Notes: generated from the sequence alone by a model not told the origin. 64,000 bases of DNA from Pseudoxanthomonas gei (GCF_010119615.1 NZ_QOVG01000001.1:434001-498000), one strand, 5' to 3'; positions 28,957 to 38,174 are shown, counted from the first letter of the stretch. Translations and numbers: made by a program.

Positions 28957-28959
28957 AAT
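28954..28959 (+). promoter_or_regulatory. Candidate -10 box for phaB
   Basis: TAGAAT overlaps the gluQ stop codon and lies 41 nt before the phaB start, in GTCTAGAATCCTTGCG. The -35 region is not obvious. Transcription from gluQ is an alternative. Confidence 0.35.
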
Positions 28960-28999
28960 CCTTGCGACCCCGCTTATCGGCGCGGACAAGGAGACAGAC

Positions 29000-29740
29000 A
29001 TGACAGCACGCGTCGCTTTGGTGACTGGTGGAACCGGCGGTATCGGCAGCGCCATCTGCAGGAAACTCGCGGACATGGGCCACAAGGTCGCCACCAACTA
29101 CCGCAACGAGGAAAAGGCCCAGGCCTGGCTGCAGGACATGCGCGCCAAGGGTTACGACTTCACTGCGGTCAAGGGCGATGTGTCCTCGCCGGAAGAAGCC
29201 GAAGCCCTGGTGCGCGAAGTGGAGGCCAGGCTGGGCCCGGTGGACATCCTGGTCAACAACGCCGGCATCACCCGCGACACCACCTTCCACCGCATGACCG
29301 CGGCCCAGTGGAACGAGGTGATCAACACCAACCTCAACTCCGTGTTCAACGTGACCCGGCCGGTGATCGACGGCATGCGCGAGCGCAAATGGGGACGGAT
29401 CATCCAGATAAGTTCCATCAACGGGCTCAAGGGCCAGTACGGGCAGGCCAACTACGCCGCCGCGAAGGCCGGCATGCACGGCTTCACCATCTCCCTGGCC
29501 CAGGAAAACGCGAAGCTGGGCATCACCGTCAATACGGTGTCGCCCGGCTACATAGGCACCGACATGGTGATGGCGGTACCCGAGGAAGTGCGCAACAAGA
29601 TCGTGGCGCAGATTCCCACCGGACGCCTGGGCACTCCGGACGAGATCGCATATGCCGTTGCCTTCTTCATTCCCGACGAAGCCAGCTGGATCACCGGTGC
29701 CAACCTGTCAGCCAATGGCGGGCAGTACATGGGCTGGTAG
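29000..29740 (+). CDS. phaB: Acetoacetyl-CoA reductase (PhaB-type SDR), copy 1
   Basis: NADPH-dependent reduction of acetoacetyl-CoA to (R)-3-hydroxybutyryl-CoA for polyhydroxybutyrate. 246 residues, standard length, from the ATG at 29000 with AAGGAGA 9 nt before it. The cofactor loop is TGGTGGIGSAI (residues 9-19), the NNAGITRD motif is near residue 86, and the catalytic Ser and Tyr-x-x-x-Lys are in IQISSINGLKGQYGQANYAA followed by AK. It is upstream of phaR and a second phaB-like gene. No phaC or phaA is in the window. Confidence 0.9.
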   Translation: MTARVALVTGGTGGIGSAICRKLADMGHKVATNYRNEEKAQAWLQDMRAKGYDFTAVKGDVSSPEEAEALVREVEARLGPVDILVNNAGITRDTTFHRMTAAQWNEVINTNLNSVFNVTRPVIDGMRERKWGRIIQISSINGLKGQYGQANYAAAKAGMHGFTISLAQENAKLGITVNTVSPGYIGTDMVMAVPEEVRNKIVAQIPTGRLGTPDEIAYAVAFFIPDEASWITGANLSANGGQYMGW

Positions 29741-29913
29741 CAGCGACTCCCTTGGTGTTCCCGGCTGTTGGGAGGCATGAGCGGGGTTTCGTGGCCCACG
29801 CCGGGCAGGGATCCAACCCGCGTCCCCGGGAACCAGGCTACGCCGCCCGCCCTGTTGCATCGCCTGCTGCGCTGCGTCATGCTGCACGCCAATGGTATTA
29901 GAGTGATTGCTCA

Positions 29914-30420
29914 ATGGCTGCGATGCGCATCATCAAGAAATATCCGAATCGTCGTCTTTACGACACGGAGATCTCCAGCTACATCACCATCGAGGACGTT
30001 CGCCAGCTGATCGTGGATGGCGAGGACTTCGAGGTCCGCGACGCCAAGACCGGCGACGACCTCACCCGCACCGTTCTGCTGCAGATCATCACCGAGCAGG
30101 AGCAGGACGGCGAGCCGATCCTGTCCACGCAACTGCTCAGCCACATCATCCGCTTCTACGGCGATTCCATGCAGGGCTTCATGGGCAACTACCTGGAGCG
30201 CAGCGTCACCTTGTTCATGGAACAGCAGCAGCAGTTCCGCCAGCAGATGGGCGGCATGCTGGGGCAGACGCCGTGGACCATGATGAACCAGCTGACCGAG
30301 CGCAACATGGAGCTGTGGCAGGAATTCCAGCGCAACCTCGGCGGTGCCGGCCTGGCGCGCCCGGCGGTGAAGCCGGAAACCCCCCAACGCGAAACGCCGA
30401 AGACCTCGCGCTCGCGCTGA
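29914..30420 (+). CDS. phaR: Polyhydroxyalkanoate synthesis repressor PhaR
   Basis: 168-residue DNA- and granule-binding repressor of phasin and PHA genes. The N-terminal PHB accumulation regulatory domain is complete: RIIKKYPNRRLYDTEISSYI near residue 5, followed by LTRTVLLQIITEQEQ. The second half is glutamine- and methionine-rich (MEQQQQFRQQMGGML) and is the granule-associated part. Two ATGs (29914, 29923) are possible. It is preceded by 173 nt without a gene and followed by a terminator, so it is probably a separate unit from both phaB copies. Confidence 0.92.
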   Translation: MAAMRIIKKYPNRRLYDTEISSYITIEDVRQLIVDGEDFEVRDAKTGDDLTRTVLLQIITEQEQDGEPILSTQLLSHIIRFYGDSMQGFMGNYLERSVTLFMEQQQQFRQQMGGMLGQTPWTMMNQLTERNMELWQEFQRNLGGAGLARPAVKPETPQRETPKTSRSR

Positions 30421-30442
30421 ACTCCTTGTGTAATACCGCAAG

Positions 30443-30468
30443 CCCGCGCAGCGATGCGCGGGTTTTTT
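30443..30468 (+). terminator. Rho-independent terminator after phaR
   Basis: CCCGCGCA and TGCGCGGG form a perfect 8-bp stem around a GCGA loop and are followed by six T residues, 22 nt after the phaR stop. Confidence 0.92.
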
Positions 30469-30494
30469 ATGCCAAGACTATGGGGAACCGAAAC

Positions 30495-31235
30495 ATGGGC
30501 AAGCGCATCGCCGTGGTCACAGGTGGCATTGGTGGCCTGGGAACTGAAATCTGCAAGGCCCTGGCGCAGGCCGGCCGCACGGTGATTGCCGTGGACCTGG
30601 ACTCGCGCGCAGAGCGGCTTGCCGCATTCGCCCAGGAAGTCCAGGGCCTGGACATCCATTTCGCGGCGGCCAACGTCGCCGACTACGAGAGTTGCGGCGA
30701 GCTCGTGCGCGGCATCGAGAAAGAGCGCGGTTCGCTGGATATCCTGGTGAACAACGCCGGCATCACCCGCGATGCCACGCTGCGCAAGATGGACCGCGCG
30801 CAATGGGATGCAGTGCTGGATGTGAACCTTGGCAGCGCGTTCAACCTGTGCGGCCACGCAATGGCCGGAATGCAGGCCCGCGGCTTCGGACGCGTCGTCA
30901 ACATCAGCTCGGTCAGCGGCCAGACCGGCAATTTCGGGCAGACCAACTACGCGGCCGCCAAGGCGGGCCTGCACGGCTTCACCATGTCGTTGGCGCGGGA
31001 AACCGCCACCAAGGGCATCACGGTCAACAGCATTTCCCCTGGCTACATCGAAACCGCGATGACCGGCGCGATGCCTGCCGAAGTCCTGGCCCGGATCAGC
31101 GGCTCCATTCCCGCCGGACGCATGGGCCAACCGGCGGATATCGCACGCACCGTGACTTTCCTCAGCGATGACGCAGCCGGCTATATCACCGGGGCGAACG
31201 TACCGGTCAACGGCGGGCTTTTCATGAGCTTCTGA
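30495..31235 (+). CDS. phaB: Acetoacetyl-CoA reductase-like SDR, copy 2
   Basis: 246-residue short-chain dehydrogenase, clearly a paralogue of the gene at 29000: shared NNAGITRDAT, SSVSGQTGNFGQTNYAAAKAG and the ending VPVNGGLFMSF. The cofactor loop is GGIGGLGTEI rather than GGTGGIGSAI, and residues 30-80 have diverged, so cofactor or substrate preference may differ. The ATG at 30495 follows GGGGAA; an ATG at 30480 is also in frame. It lies just after the phaR terminator, so it likely has its own promoter or depends on read-through. Confidence 0.85.
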   Translation: MGKRIAVVTGGIGGLGTEICKALAQAGRTVIAVDLDSRAERLAAFAQEVQGLDIHFAAANVADYESCGELVRGIEKERGSLDILVNNAGITRDATLRKMDRAQWDAVLDVNLGSAFNLCGHAMAGMQARGFGRVVNISSVSGQTGNFGQTNYAAAKAGLHGFTMSLARETATKGITVNSISPGYIETAMTGAMPAEVLARISGSIPAGRMGQPADIARTVTFLSDDAAGYITGANVPVNGGLFMSF

Positions 31236-31311
31236 GCAATCCGCCGCGCGTCATCGACGGATCAGGGGTCAGATCGAAACCACGCGCGAATCAACGTGGA
31301 AGCCCGGCGAA

Positions 31312-31848
31312 CTAGGGACGGGGAGCCTGCTTCCGAAGATACGCTGCCAGGCCACCCAGTTGCAGCGCCTGCACCTTGTCGACCACGGGCACGAATTTTC
31401 CCAGGTCGTCTGGCGTGTAGCCGCCGGCCCGATACCACAGGGTGATGCGGGTACCACCCTTTTCCGCAGCAAAGCGCCACTCCAGCACACCATCCAGGCC
31501 CATGCCCTGCAACGGACCCAGACCCCCGGTCATGCGCATCAGCTTGGCGGGATCCACGAACGTCACGGTCATGTGCCAGGCCTGTTGCGCGCCGTTGAGT
31601 TCGCAGAAACAGCCGCCCACCCTTTCCGAGATCGACAGCTTCGAAGCGTCGCCCCACCAGCTGTGATCGGCAGGCCACCAGTGGCCTACATCGTTGACGA
31701 ACGACTTCCAGCTGGTGTGCGGATCGGCGGGCACCCACTCCGAATTTTCCAGGGTGAAACCGTTCGCTGCCTGGTCGACGATCCTGGCCTGCAGGCTGGG
31801 ACACGCGAACGCGCCCACCAGCATCGCCAGCCAGAGCACGCGGCGCAT
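31312..31848 (-). CDS. Exported SRPBCC-domain protein
   Basis: 178 residues with a signal peptide (MRRVLWLAMLVGAFACPSLQA) and a START-like SRPBCC fold of the AHSA1 type: SWKSFVNDVGHWWPADHSWW near the N-terminus and VLEWRFAAEKGGTRITLWYR later. It probably binds a small hydrophobic ligand in the periplasm; the ligand is unknown. The cysteine of the signal region (FACPSLQA) does not form a clear lipobox. The start shares one base with the stop of the upstream M48 protease gene. Confidence 0.8.
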   Translation of the reverse strand: MRRVLWLAMLVGAFACPSLQARIVDQAANGFTLENSEWVPADPHTSWKSFVNDVGHWWPADHSWWGDASKLSISERVGGCFCELNGAQQAWHMTVTFVDPAKLMRMTGGLGPLQGMGLDGVLEWRFAAEKGGTRITLWYRAGGYTPDDLGKFVPVVDKVQALQLGGLAAYLRKQAPRP

Positions 31849-32792
31849 CAGCGACTGCCCGTGTTACCTGTCGCGCCCGCGCCCTGCCCGCAGTACTTCG
31901 CGTAGAACTGCTTGGCCTGTGGCATCAGCGCCTGAAGGTGCTGGATGCGATTGGCGGGATCGGGATGGGTGGATGCGAATTCGGGCGGCCGTTGGCCACC
32001 TTCCATCTCGGACATCCGGTTCCACAGCGGCACCGATGCTTCCGGGTTGAAACAGGCGGCGGCGGCCAGCATCAGGCCGACTTCATCGGCCTGGCTCTCA
32101 TGGTTCCGGCCATATGGCAGCACCACGCCGTACTGGACGCCGGCGCCAATGGCCGACATCACCTGCGGGTCGATGCCTGAAACACCTGCGGCCATCTGTC
32201 CCATCTGCACCAGCTTCTGCTGGGCCATGCGCTGGGAACCGTGCCGCAGCAAGGCGTGCGCGATTTCGTGGCCCATGACCACGGCCAGGGCATCGTTGTT
32301 CTGGGTAATCGGCAGCAGGCCGGTGTAGACGGCGATCTTGCCGCCCGGCAGGCAGAAGGCATTGGCTTCCTGCGAATCGATGACCGCCGCGCTCCATTCG
32401 AAATTGCGGTAAGTGGTGGGCGCCTCCACGCCGTTGGCGGCAGCGAGATCGGCGCTGACCCGGTCCACCACATTGATCAGGCGCTTGGCGATCTGGTTGA
32501 CCGCCTGGCTTTGCGGGCTGTCCGGCGGCAGCAGTGCGCCCTGCGCGCTGGCATCGCCCACGACCTCCTGGAATGCCTGCGCGCCCAGTTGCACTTCTTC
32601 TTCAGGCGAAGCGCCGTAATGCGCGGCCTCACCCGTATACGGGTCGGTCTCCTTGCTGCCCATCCAGCTGACCACGGCGTAGATGGCGAACCCGGCCAGG
32701 ATCAGCCAGCGCACGTTGCCGAACAGGCCCCGGCCACGCGACGCGCCCTGTTGCTGTTGCTGGCGGCCTTGGCCGAATGGATCGTTGCTCAT
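31848..32792 (-). CDS. M48-family zinc metalloprotease, membrane-anchored
   Basis: 314 residues. A glutamine-rich N-terminus is followed by one transmembrane segment (about 27-44, VRWLILAGFAIYAVVSWMG) and a periplasmic M48 domain. The zinc motif HEIAHALLRHGS is near residue 175, with the third ligand in NHESQADEVG. The pattern matches the LoiP/BepA-type cell-envelope proteases rather than HtpX, whose gene is separate at 27015. C-terminal cysteine YCGQGAG is of unknown use. It lies 15 nt downstream of the SUMF1-domain lipoprotein gene on the same strand. Confidence 0.88.
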   Translation of the reverse strand: MSNDPFGQGRQQQQQGASRGRGLFGNVRWLILAGFAIYAVVSWMGSKETDPYTGEAAHYGASPEEEVQLGAQAFQEVVGDASAQGALLPPDSPQSQAVNQIAKRLINVVDRVSADLAAANGVEAPTTYRNFEWSAAVIDSQEANAFCLPGGKIAVYTGLLPITQNNDALAVVMGHEIAHALLRHGSQRMAQQKLVQMGQMAAGVSGIDPQVMSAIGAGVQYGVVLPYGRNHESQADEVGLMLAAAACFNPEASVPLWNRMSEMEGGQRPPEFASTHPDPANRIQHLQALMPQAKQFYAKYCGQGAGATGNTGSR

Positions 32793-32807
32793 TTTTCTCT
32801 CCCTGCC

Positions 32808-34658
32808 CTAGATGCCACGCACGACGCGGAAACCCACCCGCGCATTAGTCATATCCGAGTCCGATGCCGAACGCCACGCCGCCCTGGCCTGGGCCGGGGA
32901 ACTGGCCCAGGAACCGCCGCGAACCACCCGCGAACGGCAGCCGGGATTGAACCACGACGCACCATCCGCGGGGGCGCGCCGGTAGCTGGCGTGCCAGCAA
33001 TCGCTGACCCATTCGCTGACGTTACTACCCAGGTCGTGAAGCCCCCATGCATTCGGCGCGTAGCTGCCCCCGGGCGCCGGCCCCCAGAACCCGTCGCCAT
33101 AGGAAACGAAGGCATTGTTCCAGTGGCGGCCACTGGGCGAAACGTCGTTGCCCCCGGTCAGGTTGCCGAAGCGGCCGGGTGGCACGCCGCTGTTTCCCCA
33201 AGGGTAGCGGCCCTGGCTGCCCGCCCGCACCGCGTATTCGAACTCGGCCTCGCTGGGCAGCCGGTAGCCGTGGCCGGTTTGCGCGGACAGCCATTCCGCA
33301 TAGGCCTCGGCATCCCGCACGCTGACATGCAGCACCGGCAGGCTGTCGGCGGCGCGCCCACCGGCGTAGTCCGATTGCCAGTCCACTCCGCTGCGGCGGA
33401 CGAAATTGCCACTGCGCTCGTCGTAGACCGTGGAGTGGCCGCGCCGCGTCGCCCGCGGCCGGTACCGGGTGGCCTGCACGAAGCGCCGGAACTCGGCCAC
33501 GCTTACCGCCTGACGGGACATCGCGAAGCCGCGGTCGAAACGCACGTAGTGCGCCGGCTTTTCGGTTTCCGCCGCCCCTACCTCCTGGGTCTTTGCCCCC
33601 ATGCTGAATCCGCCGTGCGGGACCACCACCATTTCCGGTCCACGGCCGCCATTGGCCAGCGCTTCGGTGAAGGCCTGGCCGGGCTTGAAGCTGCCGTAGT
33701 AGGTGGCCAGGTCGATGCGCTCGCGGAAATCGGCCGCCACCGGGTCGCCCGGTTCGGCGATGCGCAGCACTTCGGCCAGCAGCAGCCGCGCCGTGCGCAG
33801 CCCGCGCATGGTCTTGAGGTCACGGGTGCCGGACTCGCGCAAGGAAGCAATGCGAGCGTTGCGGATGGCGCTGATCCGCTGGCGGGCGTCTTCGATGGTG
33901 GCTGCGTTGTCACGCACGCCCGCTGCACGCCCCAGCCAGCGCGCGGCAAGCTCGAAATCGCCCGCCAGCGCCTGCTCTTCGGCCATCCGGATCATCGCGC
34001 TCTCGGACGCGGCAAGTCCCTGCTGCGCACGCGCCTGGCCAGGACTCAGCGCCAGCGCTTCGCGAAATCCTTCCACCACGCCGGAGCCATCGTTTCCAAG
34101 CTGGCCGTTGCGCAGATCGCGCTCGCCCTCGGCATTCAATTTCCACAATTGATCGGCCCGGTCGACGCGCTCGAGATACGCCGCCACGCGCTCGTCCTCT
34201 GGCGCCAGCGTGCGCGCGACCGCTGCGATTTCACCGGCCCGGCTCAGGGCATCGGCCTGGTCATCGGCGTCGCCCAGCGCCCGCCCGCCTTCGGCAAGCA
34301 ACTGGCGCAAAGCCTTCTCCAGTCCGGCGGCGGCCTGCTCGTCACCCGGCAGCAGGGACTGGATGGCCAGGTAAAGGGGAATGGCATCACCGGGCCGCTC
34401 GAACAGGCGTTGCCGTGCCAGTGCATCGGCCGCTTCGCGTCTGGCCGCCGGGATTCCTTCCAGGGTGAGCTGCGGCGTGGGCGGCTGCCAGTTCCACGCT
34501 GCCGCTCCACTCTCATCGCCGCTGACCGTGATGCTCGGCAGGCGTGGGTCCACCGCTTCGGTCCGATCGTTCGTGGCCGGCGCAACTGCTTCGGGCGCGG
34601 GCTTGCACGCGGCCAACAGCAGTGACGACAACAGCAACAGGTACCGGATGAGGCGCAT
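32808..34658 (-). CDS. Lipoprotein with C-terminal formylglycine-generating-enzyme (SUMF1) domain
   Basis: 616 residues from the ATG at 34658. The lipobox is LLLAAC (lipid cysteine about residue 18). Residues 60-330 are alanine-rich helices with TPR-like spacing. Residues about 345-616 are an FGE-sulfatase domain: PEMVVVPHGGFSMGAKTQE, SVAEFRRFVQATRY, YRLPSEAEFEYAVRAG, NVSEWVSDCW and VVRGGSWASS. The copper-binding cysteine pair of true FGE is not recognised, and no sulfatase gene is nearby, so it is more likely a structural or ligand-binding use of the fold. It is divergent from rnd. Confidence 0.85.
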   Translation of the reverse strand: MRLIRYLLLLSSLLLAACKPAPEAVAPATNDRTEAVDPRLPSITVSGDESGAAAWNWQPPTPQLTLEGIPAARREAADALARQRLFERPGDAIPLYLAIQSLLPGDEQAAAGLEKALRQLLAEGGRALGDADDQADALSRAGEIAAVARTLAPEDERVAAYLERVDRADQLWKLNAEGERDLRNGQLGNDGSGVVEGFREALALSPGQARAQQGLAASESAMIRMAEEQALAGDFELAARWLGRAAGVRDNAATIEDARQRISAIRNARIASLRESGTRDLKTMRGLRTARLLLAEVLRIAEPGDPVAADFRERIDLATYYGSFKPGQAFTEALANGGRGPEMVVVPHGGFSMGAKTQEVGAAETEKPAHYVRFDRGFAMSRQAVSVAEFRRFVQATRYRPRATRRGHSTVYDERSGNFVRRSGVDWQSDYAGGRAADSLPVLHVSVRDAEAYAEWLSAQTGHGYRLPSEAEFEYAVRAGSQGRYPWGNSGVPPGRFGNLTGGNDVSPSGRHWNNAFVSYGDGFWGPAPGGSYAPNAWGLHDLGSNVSEWVSDCWHASYRRAPADGASWFNPGCRSRVVRGGSWASSPAQARAAWRSASDSDMTNARVGFRVVRGI

Positions 34659-34748
34659 CTTCCTCCACAATGTCCACCTGCCGCAGGCGGACCGACGTTA
34701 GGCTATTGTCGCCCGCTCCTGCAACCGATGCATTCACGTGGAGATTTC

Positions 34749-35831
34749 GTGCCCCTCTGGATAGACCAGCCCGCCACATTGCGGGCGCAATTGCAGGATC
34801 CCCCCGCATGGGTGGGACTGGATACCGAATTCGTCCGCGAACGCACCTACTGGCCGCAACTGGCGCTGGTGCAGATGTCGATAGGCGAACGGATACTGCT
34901 CGTCGACCCGCTGGTGCCGGGCATGGCCGACGCACTGCGCCCCCTGTTGACCGATCCAGGCGTGCTGAAGGTGATGCACAGCGCCAGCGAGGACCTGGTG
35001 GCCTTGTCCCACGACTGCGATGCCCTGCCCGCCCCGCTCTTCGACACCCAGATCGCCGCGGCGCTGTCCGGCGTAGGCGGTGGCATGGGCTACCAGAAGC
35101 TGGTGCAGGAAATCACCGGCGTGGCGCTGGCCAAGGGCGAGACGCGATCGGACTGGTTGCGTCGTCCGCTCAGCGATTCGCAATTGGAGTACGCCGCCGA
35201 CGACGTGGTCCACCTGGGCGCGATCTACCACGAACTCGATGCGCGCCTGCGCGCGCTGGGCCGCCGCGACTGGCTGGACCAGGACGGCGCCCGCATGCTT
35301 GCCAACGCCAACGAAGACGGCGAGCGCTGGCCGCACCTGTCCATGCGCAGCGCGCAATTCCTGGAAGGCGACGCCCAGCTTCGATTGATGCGACTGTTGC
35401 GCTGGCGCGACGTGCAGGCGCGTTCCAGCGACAAGCCGCGCAGCTGGATCCTGGACAATGAACTGGCCACGCAGTTCGCACGCATGCCACCAACTGACCG
35501 TGCGCAGCTGCAGTCGCAGCTGGAAGCGCATCCCAAGGCCCCACGCAAACTCGGCGACGCCATCTGGCAGGCGTTGCACACCGCGTTCGACGACGAACCG
35601 CACATGCCACTGGCACGCAATGCCAGCACCGAAGACAAGGCCGCACTGAAACGCATGCAGGATGCGGTGTCCGCGCGCAGCACGGAACTGGGATTGCCCG
35701 ACGGCATCCTCGCCTCGCGCCGTTACCTGGAATCGCTGCAGGAAACCGGCCACTGGCCCACCGCGCTGTCGGGCTGGCGCCGCGAGATCCTGGAACCCGC
35801 ACTGGCACCGATGCTGCCGCAGGCGCAGTAG
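34749..35831 (+). CDS. rnd: Ribonuclease D
   Basis: 3'-5' exoribonuclease that trims tRNA precursors. 360 residues from the GTG at 34749, chosen because GGAG lies 5 nt upstream and the distance to the first catalytic motif then matches E. coli RNase D. An ATG at 34728 is the alternative. Exonuclease motifs: GLDTEFVRERTYWPQLALVQ (Exo I), HSASEDLVALS (Exo II) and EYAADDVVHL (Exo III). An HRDC domain covers about residues 200-275. It is a single gene between the divergent SUMF1 lipoprotein and the helicase gene. Confidence 0.92.
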   Translation: MPLWIDQPATLRAQLQDPPAWVGLDTEFVRERTYWPQLALVQMSIGERILLVDPLVPGMADALRPLLTDPGVLKVMHSASEDLVALSHDCDALPAPLFDTQIAAALSGVGGGMGYQKLVQEITGVALAKGETRSDWLRRPLSDSQLEYAADDVVHLGAIYHELDARLRALGRRDWLDQDGARMLANANEDGERWPHLSMRSAQFLEGDAQLRLMRLLRWRDVQARSSDKPRSWILDNELATQFARMPPTDRAQLQSQLEAHPKAPRKLGDAIWQALHTAFDDEPHMPLARNASTEDKAALKRMQDAVSARSTELGLPDGILASRRYLESLQETGHWPTALSGWRREILEPALAPMLPQAQ

Positions 35832-36027
35832 TACGGGACTGGGCGACTGATACGGGCTTGCCCGGTTGCTCCTGAACGTCCCGACCATAACCGTGGCCCT
35901 GATCGTGCCGACGGCCGCAGGGCACCCAGCATCACAAGGCTGCCGGCACAGCGGTAGCGTTTAGACTGGCGCGGTAGCTGCCCGCCCGTACTGCCGGCGT
36001 AGCCAGCCCATCCAGAGACCTCCCTGC

Positions 36028-37317
36028 ATGCCGTTTTCCTCACTGGGCTTTTCCCCCGAACTGCTTCCCCTGCTGCAGCGCGCACTGCAGGAAAAGGGCT
36101 ATGCGGCGCCTACGCCAATCCAGGCCCAGGCCATTCCGGTGATCCTGCAAGGCGGCGATCTGCTGGCCTGCGCGCAGACCGGCTCGGGCAAGACGGCGGC
36201 GTTTGCGTTGCCGCTGCTGCAACAGTTCACCCAGGCTTCGCCGGCACCGCCGCGGCGGGTACGCAGCCTGGTGCTGGTGCCCACGCGCGAACTGGCTGCG
36301 CAGGTGGGCGACACCTTCACCCGGTTCGCCCGTCACCTCGCGCCGCGCATCAAGGTGGCGGTGTTGAGTGGTGGTGTTTCCATCAATCCGCAGATGATCG
36401 ACCTGCGCTGGGGTGCCGACATCGTGGTCGCCACGCCCGGCCGTCTGCTGGACCTGGTGGACAACAACGCGCTCAGCCTTGCGCACGTCGGCACCCTGGT
36501 ACTGGACGAGGCAGACCGGCTGCTGGACCTGGGCTTCGAGGAAGAACTGCGCCGCATACTGGCATTGCTTCCCGTGCAACGGCAGACGCTGCTGTTCTCC
36601 GCCACCTTCCCGCCTGCGATTGAAACCCTGGCCGGCACCTTGCTGCATGATCCGCGGCGCATCGAAGTGCAGGCACAATCGGTGTCGGCGCCTGACATCC
36701 AGCAGCGCGCCATCGAGGTGGATCCGGGGCAGCGCACCCAGTTGCTGAAACACCTGCTGCTGCAGGAAGGCTGGAACCGTGCGCTGGTGTTCGTGGCAAC
36801 CAAGCATGCAGCCGAAGTGGTGGCCGAGAAACTTGCCAAGGGTGGCATCCCGGCCGAGGCGCTGCATGGGGAACTGAGCCAGGGCCGCCGCACGCGGGTG
36901 CTGCGCGAGTTCAAGCAGGAACAGGAGCACGTGCGCGTGCTGGTGGCTACCGATCTGGCGGCACGCGGCATCGACATCGCGCAACTGCCGGTGGTGGTGA
37001 ACTACGACCTGCCGCGTTCCACCAACGACTACACCCACCGCATCGGGCGCACCGGCCGCGCGGGCGAAAGCGGTATCGCCATCAGTTTCGTCAGTGCCGC
37101 CACCCAGGCGCATTTCCGGCTGATCGAGAAGCGCGAACGCTTGCGCGTGCCGCGCGAACGGATCGCGGGGTTCGAGCCGGTGGAAATATTGCCTGCCAAT
37201 GCCGCCGATCCGGCCGCAACCGGCGGCGTCAAGGGCACGCGGCCCAGCCGGAAGGACAAGCTGCGTGCTGCGGCCGCGCTGGGAGAGGCATCGCCCGGCT
37301 CACCGGACTCGCATTGA
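36028..37317 (+). CDS. rhlE: DEAD-box RNA helicase, RhlE type
   Basis: 429 residues. The full motif set is visible: Q motif in GYAAPTPIQAQAIP, Walker A AQTGSGKT near residue 50, PTRELAAQV, DEADRLLDLGF, SATFPP, LVATDLAARGIDI and HRIGRTGRAG. RhlE proteins act in ribosome assembly and RNA decay. The C-terminal tail is short and basic (KGTRPSRKDKLRAAAALG), unlike the long glycine/arginine tails of some paralogues. TTTAGACT about 65 nt upstream may be part of the promoter. Confidence 0.9.
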   Translation: MPFSSLGFSPELLPLLQRALQEKGYAAPTPIQAQAIPVILQGGDLLACAQTGSGKTAAFALPLLQQFTQASPAPPRRVRSLVLVPTRELAAQVGDTFTRFARHLAPRIKVAVLSGGVSINPQMIDLRWGADIVVATPGRLLDLVDNNALSLAHVGTLVLDEADRLLDLGFEEELRRILALLPVQRQTLLFSATFPPAIETLAGTLLHDPRRIEVQAQSVSAPDIQQRAIEVDPGQRTQLLKHLLLQEGWNRALVFVATKHAAEVVAEKLAKGGIPAEALHGELSQGRRTRVLREFKQEQEHVRVLVATDLAARGIDIAQLPVVVNYDLPRSTNDYTHRIGRTGRAGESGIAISFVSAATQAHFRLIEKRERLRVPRERIAGFEPVEILPANAADPAATGGVKGTRPSRKDKLRAAAALGEASPGSPDSH

Positions 37318-37412
37318 AAAGACGAGGGTGCGCGCACAGGCGCAGCGTGGGTGGCCAAGGCTTTCCAGATGATCGGGATTGGCGCCCAGTCCGCCCTGCG
37401 CTGGGGTTGCCC

Positions 37413-37748
37413 TCAGTCTTCGCCAGGCTCCTCACCCGACGCGCCCCACACATTGGCCGGCGGCGGCTTGACGCTGCGATGGCCCGCCTTGCTCACCACT
37501 TCGACATAGAACTGGTCGCCACCGCCGGCCACCAGGGCATCGATGGACGGGAACAGGTCGGCGTAAGGCACCACGACTGCACTGGCCTCGTCCACCCCTG
37601 ACTTGGTATCGAAATCCCAGTAGTCCACGCCCGCCGGCAAGGTCTTGTTGCGCTCGCGTTTCAGGTACTTGCGGATATCGTGCTTGCTGGCTTCCAGCAG
37701 ACGATCGCGGTTCTTGCCTTCGATATTGAGCGTGTAGGTCTTTCTCAC
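37413..37748 (-). CDS. Conserved hypothetical protein, DUF6172-like
   Basis: 111 residues from the GTG at 37748. The sequence opens MRKTYTLNIEGKNRDRLLEA and carries HDIRKYLKRERNKTLPAGVD followed by YWDFD, a block I associate with the DUF6172 family. Function is unknown; the lysine/arginine-rich helix could contact nucleic acid. The GTG start is supported by AGGA 5 nt upstream and by the family-like N-terminus; an ATG at 37811 would add 21 unconserved residues. It is convergent with the helicase gene. Confidence 0.65.
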   Translation of the reverse strand: MRKTYTLNIEGKNRDRLLEASKHDIRKYLKRERNKTLPAGVDYWDFDTKSGVDEASAVVVPYADLFPSIDALVAGGGDQFYVEVVSKAGHRSVKPPPANVWGASGEEPGED

Positions 37749-38087
37749 TGGAATCCTGATGGGTTGGCGGTTCTGGCCGGCACGCAGGGATAAGGCCTGC
37801 GAAGCGGACATGGGTAATCAAGCCTGGGCGTTTGCCCCCTTGCGCAGCAGGGGAGGCTTGGGGAAGGGTTGCTCTTGATCCTGCTTCGTTCTCTTGCCGG
37901 CGCTCACGCCCGGATGGGAAAAGCGACATGCGGCGATGCCGCGAACGATACTCCACCTCGCCCGGAAGGGTCGGCCTTTATTGCGTCCGGACACTGGAAA
38001 AAACATGCGCCCGCCTCCGCCAGCCACAACGGACAGGCCTCGGGCTGGCGTCGCACGCGCCCATGGCGTTAGACTTCCTCCGTACCT
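37749..38087. other. Intergenic stretch upstream of tRNA-Ala
   Basis: About 340 nt with no recognisable gene on either strand; the open frames here have no plausible composition or start. GTTAGACT at about 38068-38075, 13 nt before the tRNA, could be a -10 region. Confidence 0.5.
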
Positions 38088-38163
38088 GGGGCGGTAGCTC
38101 AGCTGGGAGAGCGCCACGTTCGCATCGTGGAGGTCAGGGGTTCGATCCCCCTCCGCTCCACCA
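38088..38163 (+). tRNA. tRNA-Ala (CGC anticodon)
   Basis: 76 nt including an encoded CCA end. Acceptor arm GGGGCGG pairs with CCGCTCC, the D-arm is GCTC...GAGC, and the anticodon arm CCACG-TTCGCAT-CGTGG presents CGC, which reads GCG alanine codons. The T-arm is AGGGG-TTCGATC-CCCCT. A strong terminator follows 12 nt later, so it is a single-tRNA unit. Confidence 0.95.
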
Positions 38164-38174
38164 CAGGATCACCA

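Noticed and set aside
32241-34625. 794-codon plus-strand open frame opposite the M48 and SUMF1 genes
   Set aside because: Antisense shadow with histidine/arginine-rich composition and no recognisable domain.
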